From Paramecium octaurelia (lineage: Eukaryota > Ciliophora > Oligohymenophorea > Peniculida > Parameciidae), in assembly GCA_905182995.1 (NCBI GenBank), contig CAJJDP010000042.1:364417-428416 (forward strand): a stretch of 64,000 nt of DNA, read 5' to 3'. Of the stretch, positions 49,122 to 64,000 are shown in pieces. A model generated the notes under the pieces. The model saw nothing but the letters and a program-made list of their open reading frames with translations. It had not been told where the DNA came from and did no database searches. Position 1 is the first letter of the stretch. Each line of letters opens with the position of its first letter. Position numbers and translations under genes: made by a program.

Positions 49122-50113
49122 TCATTATACTGTGATTCTATTCAGAATTCCGTGGTTGTCGCAATGTCCATCGTGAGGGTAATGAAGCATCTCATTGACT
49201 AGATAATCGACGTGGCCGTTGTGCAATACTATGGGGTGTCCGCAGTTTGGGCCATGATAATGTAAGACATAGGATTGCGGATATTCTGATTCTTGGATGT
49301 TGCCTTGGTTAGTGGCTAGACAGCAATTGACTTCTTGGGGACATTGTGAACAATCGATCTGTGCAAATTGTTGATTCTTTTGGAAATGCTAATGATCTTT
49401 GACTGGATCACACTCTAGTTTGCCTCCATCAACAAGTTCGTGATATTCAATTTTTTGATTTTCTAGTTATGATATTTTATTACCTTCGTTGTAATAGTAC
49501 AAGCATCCATTGAAGAGTACATCAACATGATTTTTGTGTATTACTTGTGGATGATTGCATGTAAAGAAATCTTTGAGGTTTTTAATTTATTGATTATAGG
49601 ATTCAGTGGTGAATATGGGCTTTTCTTTTTTCTGATGCATTTCCTTTTCATGTTTCTTTAAACTGCACATATAGAAATAAGTTTTGCCACAGCCACTTTC
49701 GCATTTGTATTATTTTCTATCCTATTGGTGTTTTGAATTGTGTTGTTAGTAATTTTGGCTGGTGATGAATTGCTTTCCACATTCATCGCATTTGTAGGGT
49801 TTTTCATTGGAATGTTTGCGTTAGTGTCTCTTCAAATTGGAGATCTAATAAAATATTTTACCTATATACTTGGGAGAAAGCCTATTTGCATACCTCACAC
49901 TCATATGGTTTAGCTCCAGAATGTGTTCTTTGATGTTTTTGTAGGGAGGAATATTGTCTAAAACGTTGTTGACACTGAGCACTTTTCCATATTTAAATAA
50001 GTTATTTTATACCATTCGTAGGGTTTCTCTCCAGTGTGTATCATTTTGTGAGCTTCCAATGTTCTTTTCAGTTTGAATTGCTTTTCACAAGTATCACATG
50101 GAAATTCAGACAT
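49122..50113 (-). CDS. C2H2 zinc-finger protein with duplicated His-rich C-terminal domain
   Basis: About 311 aa; introns at 49982-50012 (31 nt) and 49845-49869. Five C2H2 fingers occupy residues ~1-150 ([53 protein letters not shown]) with TGEKPY-type linkers, so DNA binding is likely. The C-terminal ~150 residues carry two related motifs, [18 protein letters not shown] and [17 protein letters not shown], plus DGHCDNHG. This Cys/His pattern resembles small bacterial proteins thought to bind metals (CGH..VPHxGHxDY), recalled from memory. A metal-responsive transcription factor is an attractive but untested reading. Head to head with the PRMT-like gene. Confidence 0.82.
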
Positions 50114-50123
50114 TTTAATTAAA
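50114..50123. promoter_or_regulatory. 10-bp space between divergent start codons
   Basis: Only ten bases separate the ATG of the zinc-finger gene (minus) from that of the PRMT-like gene (plus). Promoter elements and 5' ends of each must lie within the coding region of the other, or one start is mis-assigned. Confidence 0.6.
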
Positions 50124-51095
50124 ATGGATTGTAACAATTTTCTCAATGACGAGGATATCCTAAAAGATTAAAATCGCATCCAACCCTTCCTAAACGCAAT
50201 CACCCGCAACAAACACCTCTTCAAAGACAAGGTGATATTGGATCTCAATGCTGGTCTAGGCCTGATTCCAGTGATCCTTAGTAGATCAGGTGCCAAACAA
50301 GTATTCGCCATGAAATCACATGATCACGCACAAAAAATCATGGAATAGAACAACGTCAACAACGTCACTCTCCACAAAAAGTCCATCAAGGAAGTTGAAT
50401 TAGAATGCAAGGTCGACATCATCATTTCTGCCTGGATGGGCAACCTGCTCTTCTACAGAGGAAACATCCAGGAGTTAATTGCAGCCAGAGACAAATACCT
50501 CAATAAAGACGGACTCATCTTGCCAGACAAAGGTTAGTTGTTACTTCAGTCAATTGAAGATGGAGAATACCGTGAATAAAAATTGACATTTTGGTATGCT
50601 TTCCTACCCCTATAATAAGGGATTCCGTCTACGGAGTCAACATGAAGTGGATGAAACGATGGGTTAAGCATGAGCCTCTACTCGAAAGCATTAGATAAGA
50701 CTAATTAAATAGTGATCCTGTTTTAATTTACGAGGTTGACTTGATGAAATGCACACTCGAAGATCTGTCCTTCAGTAACTCCTATCAAGTTCAAATCAAT
50801 CGACAAGACTTCGTTACTGGAGTAATCGTATGGATGAAATATTCATTTACATTCACCCATCTACCAATCGATGTCATCATGGGTCCATCCAAGTCCCCCT
50901 TTTGGAAACCAGTCATCTTGTACTTCAATGAAGAAATACCTGCCTCCAAAGGAGATAAGTTGAAAGGTAAATTAGACATACAATCACATTTTAGGTTCTT
51001 TGGCGATGAAATTCATTTCAGAGGATCTCATAGATTTAAAATTATCTGTTCATACAAAACAATACCATTAGATTCAATATTTCAGATTGAATTGA
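50124..51095 (+). CDS. PRMT-fold protein lacking catalytic residues
   Basis: About 305 aa; introns at 50594-50619 and 50967-50994. It aligns along its length with PRMT1-type arginine methyltransferases: [54 protein letters not shown], and a C-terminal beta barrel. But the SAM-binding GxGxG is NAGLG, the acidic residue after motif I (VIGIE) is replaced by Lys (VFAMK), the double-E loop SEWMGYxLxxE reads [12 protein letters not shown], and the THW motif reads PFW. So SAM binding and methyl transfer are probably lost. Likely a pseudoenzyme, perhaps regulating a true PRMT by dimerisation. Confidence 0.85.
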
Positions 51096-51267
51096 TTAAG
51101 TTTTAGTGTAATTTATAGAATAATATATCTATCAAAATATTAGATTTGCATTATATTTTAAGTCAGGAATACTAAAATTATTCTACAATAATTGGAATCA
51201 TTAATTTCAATACCAATTTCTATTGATTACTCTTAAATTACATTATTTTTATAATTTATTTAATTAA

Positions 51268-53417
51268 ATGCTCGAATTTTAAGGGAGATCTAGTGATAAG
51301 TAATTGACATTAGAACCAGATGCTAAAGGACTATCAATATAATATAATGCTGCTGAAGAATAAAATCTGCAAACGCAATATCTTGATTTAAAGTTGGCCA
51401 GAGAGGATTCTAAAAATGTATGAATAGATCCTAAAAATAGTAAAAAACTGTTTTTGGTAATTAATTTGGCTATGCTGCTAAAACCATTCGAAGAATCAGC
51501 GAACTAGCAGATGAAGAAATCAAGGAAGCATTAAATTTTGACATTTTGTAAATCAAACCTGGAAAACAATACAAGGGAGCTAAATCCAAAGAATCAGAAG
51601 AATCTGCTATTAAGATCCTTGAGTTACTGAAATTAAGAGACTATTATTCATTTGATGGCCATGAATAAAGTGAAATTTCAAGCAAATTTGTTTAATACAA
51701 TTCTAAAAATGAACCATATATTATTTGGAATAGAAGAGTTGATGTCTTACCAATCTTAGAAAATACTGAAGTTCTCTAAGAAGATGGAATCATCTTTACT
51801 AAAAAAGGTGAGAACATTGATGTCATTGTACCAACTATGTTATAATTTATAAGCGATCTAATTAATCTGATGAAATGTGTTGGCAATAACTCAATTGCTA
51901 GCTTTTGTTATGATAGACTTAAATTCTTAGAGTAAAAATTTCAAATGCATGAAATGTAATATAAATATCAATTACTAGTTTCAATCATTAAAATGAATAA
52001 TTAGATTAAAAAAATATAATAAGAAGAGATTTTTATAATGTCTTTAAAGTAGACACTCACATCCACCATTCAGCAGCCATGAGTGCAAAACACTTATTGG
52101 AATTTATTTAAAGGAAATATGAAAATTGTGGAGATGATCATGTAGACAACAACAAAGATGGAACTAAGATTCGTTTAAGAGACATCTTCAAAAGTATTAA
52201 CGTGGATCCCATTGATTTATCTTTGAATTCCTTGGATGTACAAGCAGACAAAGGAATCTATAAGAGGTTTGATAGATTTAACAATAAATATAATCCTTTG
52301 GGCACTCCTAAATTACGAGAGATATTTCTGAAAACAGATAATTACATTAAAGGTAAATACCTTGCAGATTTGACTAAGGAATTGATGGATCAATTGGAAA
52401 AACAGCAATATATAGGATGTGAATGGAGAGTATCAATCTATGGTAAATCTATGGAAGAATGGCATAAGTTAGGGAAGTGGTTAATAAAGAACAAACTCTA
52501 CTCTTCTAAGGTTAGATGGATGGTTCAAATTCCCAGACTCTATAGTGTTTATAAAAAGTCTGGCATGATTCATTGTTTCTAAGATATGATTGACAACATC
52601 TTTAGACCACTTTTTGATATTACAATTAACCCAACTATAGACCCTTTTCTATATCAAGCCTTATTCCAAATAACAGGTTTTGATACTGTTGATGATGAAT
52701 CTTCGTATGAATACTTTGCAATTTCAGACTTGAAATAATTTCCTAAGGATTGGGCTGGAGATCGTAATCCACCATATACTTATTGGATTTATTACATTTA
52801 CGCAAATTTATATACTTTAAATGCCTTGAGATAATAGAGAGGCTTAAATACTTTTAAATTTCGACCTCATTGTGGCGAGGCTGGAAACATTGATCATTTG
52901 GCCACTGCCTATTTAGTATCTGATGGTATAAATCATGGATTGGAATTGCAAAAGTCGCCAGTTTTGGAATACTTGTTTTATTTAAAATAAATTGGGATAG
53001 CAATGTCACCAGTATCAAATAATAAATTGTTTTGTCGTTATTAGAAATCTCCTTTCTAAAAGTACTTTTAAATTGGTTTGAATGTGTGTTTATCAACTGA
53101 TGATCCCTTAATTTTACATTTGACAAATGAACCTTTGCTAGAAGAATATGCCATAGCATCATAGATTTTTGATTTGTCAGCCATTGATTAGGCTGAATTG
53201 GCCAGGAATTCAGTGAGATAAAGCAGTTTCGAAAAGGAAATCAAAGATTTTTGGATTGGAGAAAACTATAATGATAGAATTGCATAAAAAAGTAACTTAT
53301 GATTTCATATGACTTGCAGATGCTGAAGATCGAAATAATCTACCAGCCACAAGATTTATGTATAGAAAAGTGACTTTGAATGAAGAGTATGAACATCTTG
53401 ATAGATTAAATGTTTGA
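51268..53417 (+). CDS. AMP deaminase
   Basis: About 691 aa; introns at 51418-51440, 51956-51978 and 53292-53319. Hydrolyses AMP to IMP and ammonia in the purine nucleotide cycle. Family signatures: [17 protein letters not shown] (~240, metal-binding HxH), [51 protein letters not shown], and SLSTDDP-type [13 protein letters not shown] (~594, metal Asp). The C-terminus has the conserved WIGENY and [12 protein letters not shown]. All catalytic residues I can check are present. The N-terminal ~90 residues are variable, as in other AMP deaminases. Confidence 0.95.
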
Positions 53418-53477
53418 AGAGTTGTTATGATACTTAAATATTCAAATTTAATTGCTATAATTAAATGCTTAGTAGTA

Positions 53478-58178
<4,701 letters not shown>

Positions 58179-58299
58179 ATCAAGTATTAATTGATTTATA
58201 TAAAGTTTAGAATGGATGATAAAGGGCATTATTGGAAAAGTTTGCAAGGGCGTTTGTATAATTTAATTGGTTGTATATCATGCCACATAATAATAATTA

Positions 58300-59179
58300 T
58301 CACATTAATAAATCGTTTACTGCTTGATTTCTAACATCGAAATTGTAATCCAGCTAGTTTCCATTCCTTTAGGAACTATATTTCAAATATTCCTCAAATT
58401 CAGACTACTACATCTACCCGTGATTCAAATGATCAGGCTCTTCCTCTTTCTTGATGCTATGATTCTACTCCACCTCCTATGCTTGGTTCCAGTAGTCCTG
58501 ATGCAAACCAGCATAATAGTATTTCTGTTGCTCCAACATCATGTAGTAATAAGGATCGGCAGCCTCGTAATTCAAAATCACATTTCCTTCCTCTTTTATT
58601 CATGTTATAATCATTACCTGCCTTAGGCAAATCAGATTATTGATTCTTCTTTTTCCTGCCTGCTCTGCTCCTTTCAGTTCTTGGCAATCGTTTCCCATTT
58701 TCCCCTCGCAACGCATAAGGGTTAAATTTCTAATGATGACTCCGACACTGACTAGGAGTCCTGGTTCCAATCAATTCACTCATCTATTTGAATATCTTAG
58801 AAGTCTTCTTCATCATCGAAGATGCCATTATGTTCTCGTATTGCTGCAAAAATTAAATATAAGTTGAGTGCTCGTCAGTCGACCAATGGCCAGTATTCAT
58901 GTTCTCCTTCTTCGGTTTCTTAACTTGTTGATTCTATCCTTTTTGCTTTTGGGTCTATTGAGAACCTTCCTATGATCCTGCCCCTTCATTCTATTAATTT
59001 GATACCAAATCAGATTGGAGTTTGGGCATTGCACTCCCCTGTTTAAAATGAAGCACTGCGTAAGGAGTGATGGGCTTGATTCTTTAATCAAATTTAATGT
59101 ATATTTACATCTAATCTCCCTACTATTATTAGACAGCTATTTATTGCAGATCTTCCACAATTTGTTTCTCCGATTCCAT
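58300..59179 (-). CDS. Single-repeat Myb/SANT-like protein
   Basis: About 275 aa; introns at 59082-59108 and 58593-58617. A Gln-rich N-terminus leads to a Lys-rich stretch and one Myb/SANT-like repeat at residues ~85-145: GHWSTDEHSTYIQFLQQYE...MKKTSKIFKQMSELIGTRTPSQCRSHHQKF. The final RTPSQCRSHHQKF is the recognition-helix pattern of SHAQKY-like Myb proteins. A basic patch follows (RTERSRAGRKKKNQ, a likely nuclear signal) and then an acidic Tyr/Gln-rich C-terminus. Probably a DNA-binding transcription factor. Confidence 0.82.
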
Positions 59180-59780
59180 GGTCTTTGGCAATAACCCCTT
59201 TTAGTCGTTATTCCTGTTTGCTATATTCAATTTAATTACTTATTTTTTTTGCTTTTTTTATTCTTCATTTAACTTGGGATTTCGTTGTCTTGAACATACT
59301 CGAATTAATAATGAGAATATGCAGGAGGATAAAAATTCTAATGAATGAAGTTAAACTCATTGTAATTTGAACTGGAGCTCTATTCTGAATTTATAATGCA
59401 TTATTATCATACTTTGTTGTTCAATCTCCCCTTAAAATGTTACCTAAGGTTCTAATATATAAGGGTAATAATTTGGAAATTATTGCATGTTCATCTGATA
59501 TTTAGAATATTTATTAACTATTCTAATTAATAATTAATTTTAAAAGTATTTATACAATTCAACTCTCTTTCATACTCCACTAATCACAATTAATTGAGTC
59601 ACCACCACATCCATTCCATAATATCGAGTGATCTCTCATCTACCTCAATATGTCTTTGTTCCACAAATCATTCTTAAATTACGAATATTTAATTTCCACT
59701 TTACTTCCTACGGATGCTCTGTATATACTGAGGAATGTTCCTGTCAAATAACACTATTATTAATAAGAATTATTTATTTT
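59180..59780. other. 601-bp divergent intergenic region, no gene seen
   Basis: Lies between the start of the Myb-like gene and the start of the GDT1-like gene, so it should hold both promoters. AT-rich; no recognisable element. Confidence 0.5.
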
Positions 59781-60584
59781 ATGAAATGTCATAGCATAAC
59801 ATTATTCTTCATTTTGATTGCAGAAACCTTATGCTTTGATGGAAATGATAAAATATTTCTTAGTTTATCCCAATCATTTTGTTCAATTATTGTTACTGAA
59901 TTGGGTGATAAAGTAATATATGATTATGTAATACTATAATAGACCTTCTTCTTAGCTGCTATCATGTCTATTAAATATAACCGAATAGCAGTTCTGATCG
60001 GCTCCACTATCGCACTCATACTCATCACGACCATCAGCACCATCTTTGGACTCGTCATTCCTGAATTGATTTCAATCCTCTACGCATAGGTTCTAGTTTC
60101 AATTGTTTTCTATGGTTTTGGTGTTAAGTTTCTCTATGCCTGGTACACCATGTAGAAAGAAAAGGAAGAACTACAAGAAGTTGAATAGGAGCTGACCACC
60201 TTGGATAAAAAATTGATGAATCTCCCAGATCCCGAGACCGACCAAGTCAATGACAATGTGACCAAAAGTAAACACCCTCATTATTTAACTATAGATTTTA
60301 TATAAGTACAATTCAAATCCGTGGTTTGGTAGGCATTTACCTTAACGCTTTTGGGAGAGTGGGGCGATAAAAGTCAAATTACCACCATCAGTCTGACAGC
60401 AATCTATAACCCCTTCTATATCTTCTTTGGTGCCATTATGGCCCACTTTTTCTGCACCGTTATAGCAGTTCATGGTGGAAAATTGATTGCAAATAAAGTA
60501 TCAGAAAAAAATTTCAATTTTCTCGGAGGCATTGCTTTCCTTTCCATAGCACTTATAAACACTTATATGGCTCTATTTTTATGA
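59781..60584 (+). CDS. GDT1/UPF0016 (TMEM165-like) cation transporter
   Basis: About 248 aa; introns at 59913-59942 (30 nt) and 60268-60294 (27 nt). Begins with a likely signal peptide (MKCHSITLFFILIAETLC). Two inverted halves each carry the family motif ExGDK(T/S): VTELGDKTFFLAAIMS in the first and LGEWGDKSQITTISL in the second, each followed by hydrophobic helices; a charged coiled loop (KEKEELQEVEQEL) separates them. UPF0016 proteins exchange Ca2+ or Mn2+ for H+, commonly in the Golgi. Both introns are multiples of three without TGA and were inferred from the motif alignment. Confidence 0.92.
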
Positions 60585-60685
60585 TTGTATATATGTTTTC
60601 AATAGAATTCTATGTATTCTATATTATTAAATAGAAAAAGTATTTGAATTTATGCTTATAATTAATATTGCAAGACTAATTTGAA

Positions 60686-61192
60686 ATGCTATCGCTAGAC
60701 TACCCTTCTAATTATGAACAACTAGATTCCTCTAAAGAATAAACCCTCCTGAGAGAATACTCTGAATTAATTAGTGAGAATAATTATGATATTGCACACG
60801 AAAGGTTCTTGAATGCACAATATTGCACAATCATTGCCTTTCATTAAGAAAACAAGAATATCAACTGTTACATTGACATCCAATCATCACTTGATAATTA
60901 TTGGAGAAATATTCATTTATTATTAGTCTCTTAAGATTTAATATGCATTAAGATGTTCAAATAAAGCATTTTATTGAAGTATAATTTGATTAGAAAAACT
61001 TATCCAGTTAGATGGATAAAATATTGTTTTAATAATAATAGGTCAAAGAATTATTTGGCTCCATCTTAATTTTATGTGAATTAATTTGAGAGTACAAATT
61101 TAAGCTCTTATTTTTAGATTACGTTTAACAATTAATTTGGTTTAAATTTTATTAAGTTAAATCTTCTAATCCATATTACCTAATTGGAATGA
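60686..61192 (+). CDS. Unknown 168-aa protein
   Basis: One open frame, MLSLDYPSNYEQLDSSKEQ to a TGA at 61190-61192. The first ~75 residues look like a helical soluble domain; the second half is Asn- and aromatic-rich. No motif recognised. Begins 101 bp after the GDT1-like stop, same strand. Unspliced introns cannot be excluded. Confidence 0.5.
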
Positions 61193-61923
61193 AAAACCTA
61201 ATATATACTAAAGTTAGGAATTACTAAACTAAAGTTACAGCTTTTAAATTAATATAATGTTTATAAAATTTCTCTATAAACCTTCAAGCTTATTCCTTAC
61301 TTATATTTAATTAACTGATTTAAATTACAAAAAGGAAATTCTCACGTGAAAATAGATAGAAACATTAATAAACACTGAAATTCATTAATATTTAAAAAAA
61401 ACTTTATTTTACTAAAATGAAAAACTGTAATTCATAAATAAAAAGTCAACTGAAATAATATATATTTCATTGGATCATTATCATATCCATCTGTAGTATC
61501 AAATTTAAACTTATTTTATCCACTTAAGGAGAAGAATCAAGAAGTTAAAATTAAATTACAGTATAAACTTATTTGAATGACTCTTTAGTAAATGTATATA
61601 TCCACAATTATTCTAAAAGTCAGAATCAATGAATAATGAATTTTAGATTTAAAAATCAAGATTGCCTTTTATCCGCTATAATCTAATATATTTAGGTGTA
61701 ATACAAATTAATTTACTAATTTCTTTAGCACATTAAGGTTTCTGAGGGTATTCTTAAATATATAAAGGAATTGAGATGAATAGAACGTGGATATGGATTT
61801 GAATTGAATTTATATAACAATAATTATGATAATATCTTATAATATACAGTTATGATTATTCGTATTGGATAGGCAATGTTAATTGCAGTTTTCAAAGCCG
61901 AGGTTTTGTGAGTGCAATAGGAG
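61193..61923. other. 731-bp spacer, nothing seen
   Basis: AT-rich sequence upstream of the last gene. Short open frames only; no support for a gene. Confidence 0.5.
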
Positions 61924-64000
61924 ATGAAGTGGAAGTATGATAGAGTGAAAATGAATTTAAATTAATTAATTATGTAATGGATTCGTGATTACATGAATTT
62001 GATCATTTAGACCAATCTATCTCCATCCATAAATAATATGAAATTGACTGCTTTCTAGATTCTAATTTATCATTTATAGCTCACTCATTTTATAACCTAG
62101 CAGTATGATGAGAATATTTTCAGATTGATAAAAGCGCTTTCAGAAATCAGCATATTGACAACCCTATTCTAAGATATTTACACAATTAACATATTGACGG
62201 GGGTTCTATTGGCTATTCTAAATGTTTTGCCTTATCTTATAATTTTACATAGAAAAATCAGAAGCGAAAACTAAAACGTAGATATCATATCAAAATCGAT
62301 CTTAAAGGTAAAAGAAAACACTTAAATTAAAAGTCTGCCACAAAGTTAGTGAATTACTATTTCCTGTATTTCACTTGGCTTCTCTACCTTCCTCAAATGC
62401 ATTACATAAGTTGGAACCTGATGTGTTAAAATGATCTATTGCTTTTGGTATTGGCGTTGCTGAACTTGCTCTTTTCAATAGTATCCCTGACTATTTCGAA
62501 CGTCTATTTCATAAATTTCGAATTCAACGAATTGCAATTGAGAAAACATTTCACATACAATAATTGCGTGGCACAGTTACTCATCGTTCCAATGGCCATC
62601 TTGAATCAGAGTCAAGATCAAATGATGAACATAGTCAGTAGAACCATACATGGAATAATCATAATAATATTGTTTTACGAAGCTTATTTTTAATTACCCT
62701 TTGGGTATAAATTTAATTATTAACATAGATTTTCCAAATATTCAATCATTTACAATAGATTGTTAGTGATGCATATTTTGATATTCATTTTCACTACAAT
62801 CATGTACCAAAACCCAGAATTGCGTTACAGTCTCTCAACCCTAATGCTGGTCACTCAGCCAATTACACAATATTTGTTTCAAGTCTTAATGTAAGACAAG
62901 AGATTAAAAACATACCATAACACGATGAATTAATATTAGGAACTGCTGATAATAGAAGACTTCTTTGAGATAATATAAGCAACGCAGAGGAGTAAGAAAA
63001 GAACGATAGAATTAATATAGAAATTTAGTTTGCATTATAATCGATGTTAATCTGTAAAATGTTAATGCCGCAGATATGGAGCCAGTGGAATATTAAGGTG
63101 GGATGATGCAGTTATTTTAACATCGTGTTTATTTAGGATAGGATTCGAAAAACATAGGAGCGATTATAAAAATCTAGAAATTTATAGTCTGAAATTCTTA
63201 ACCTTCATTAATAAGTATAGAAATAATGCACCTAAGAGTTATTAAGAATTGAAGATCCTTTTTTAAAAGAAGCGAAATTATTCCTTTTATTTCATTCAGA
63301 TTTGTTTACTATTGCAATACATTCTCTAAGCATAGATGCAAAAAGACGAAGATTATAATATAAATAAAGATACAAGGGTGTCTAATGTAAAACTATAGGT
63401 GAGTAAGAGTGAAAGAAGCATAGTATAGACACTATACTAAATGGAATAGATAAAACAGAACATTCTTCCATTGTTGATGCAACTCAGCCACTTTAAGATC
63501 CAATTTTGGAAGAGCTATTTGGCAGGTAAATTTGTCAGTTTTTCCGATATTGAACAACAAGTTTAGAAACTACAACTACTCAAACATTAAATTCTATATT
63601 AATTAAAGATCTATCAACCTATTTTCTATACGAATGGAAGGACCTTCAATGTTCAATTCCTAAAGTATAGTGCCTTGATTGATTTGTTATTATTTAACAA
63701 TGTGAGAAAATACTTTGAGTTGGAAAAAGGTAAGAACATTATCCTATTAATTTAGAGAGGAGAGAGATTTTGTAACAGGAGAAAAGCATGAATACTTTTG
63801 AAATTACGAATATCAATTTCTTTAAAGGGGAGGCAATATCCGTTAAAGTATGTATAGCTTAAGGGCCGAATATTGGTAAAGTGTTGAATGAAGTTATTTC
63901 ACCTTTAATACCTAAGTTTTTTGGATTCGGGCATTTTGACAATCCAATGGAGGCATTTCTTGATTACACCAAAGGAAATATTAATACTCTGATGCCTGCG
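61924..64000 (+). CDS. Multi-spanning membrane protein with PAS-like region (partial)
   Basis: Runs off the right edge; ~660 codons seen. Introns at 62308-62333, 62705-62728 and 63730-63755. Starts MKWKYDRVKMNLNQL. About nine or ten hydrophobic helices lie in residues ~40-330 (for example LLLVLALLNLLFSIVSL), followed by a CQSVKCQCRRYG cluster, a long helical cytosolic region, and near the edge VISPLIPKFFGFGH...NINTLMP, which resembles the start of a PAS domain. This plan is common in the large TmcB-like/PAS families of Paramecium and Tetrahymena, but the decisive part lies outside the window. Confidence 0.6.

Overview
The window looks like macronuclear DNA of a ciliate, almost certainly Paramecium (P. 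aurelia complex). It is very AT-rich. Genes read through only if TAA and TAG mean glutamine and TGA is the sole stop, so standard-code ORF calling breaks almost every gene. Introns are tiny (mostly 20-31 nt, GTA...TAG), and genes sit on both strands with spacers from ten to a few hundred bases. I see no transposon, tRNA, rRNA or CRISPR array. Gene models below were built by hand with this code and splice pattern. Each intact model has a reading length divisible by three after the listed introns are removed.

Layout. 0-9 kb: acidic polyQ protein (-), RBM5-like splicing factor (+), coiled-coil protein (-), leucine-rich-repeat protein (+). 9-19.7 kb: kinesin-9/KIF6 (-), membrane RING protein (-), plasma-membrane-type Ca2+-ATPase (-), small Gln-rich coiled-coil protein (+), MORN-repeat protein (-), CRAL-TRIO/SEC14 protein (-). 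20-25 kb: Gln-rich protein (-), a doubtful small gene (+), membrane RING-H2 protein (+), an unknown protein (+), 14-3-3 (-). 25-31.6 kb: full-length ABCA transporter (+) and an R2R3 Myb-like protein (-). 31.9-32.7 kb: a probable pseudogene. 32.8-36.8 kb: a seven-helix membrane protein and a small protein, disturbed by a 1,382-bp direct duplication around a single N, most likely an assembly artefact. 36.8-45.4 kb: ANP32-like LRR protein, coiled-coil protein, ankyrin protein and its upstream neighbour (perhaps one gene split by an in-frame TGA), and a tight divergent pair. 45.7-53.4 kb: HSDL2-like dehydrogenase, FAM135-like lipase, a C2H2 zinc-finger protein with a His-rich C-terminus, a degenerate PRMT, AMP deaminase. 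53.5-64 kb: ABCC transporter, single-repeat Myb-like protein, GDT1/UPF0016 transporter, an unknown protein, and a PAS-type multi-spanning membrane protein running off the end.

The genes do not form one pathway. Themes are Ca2+/cation and lipid transport (PMCA, GDT1, ABCA, ABCC, CRAL-TRIO), cilia and cytoskeleton (KIF6-like kinesin, MORN, coiled coils), RNA and chromatin factors (RBM5, Myb, ANP32, zinc finger) and membrane RING proteins. The best leads are the PRMT that has lost its key catalytic residues, the zinc-finger/His-rich fusion, a 74-nt intron in a micro-intron genome, the possible UGA interruption at 41.28 kb, and polyQ tracts written only in reassigned stop codons. No wholly new multi-gene system is evident.
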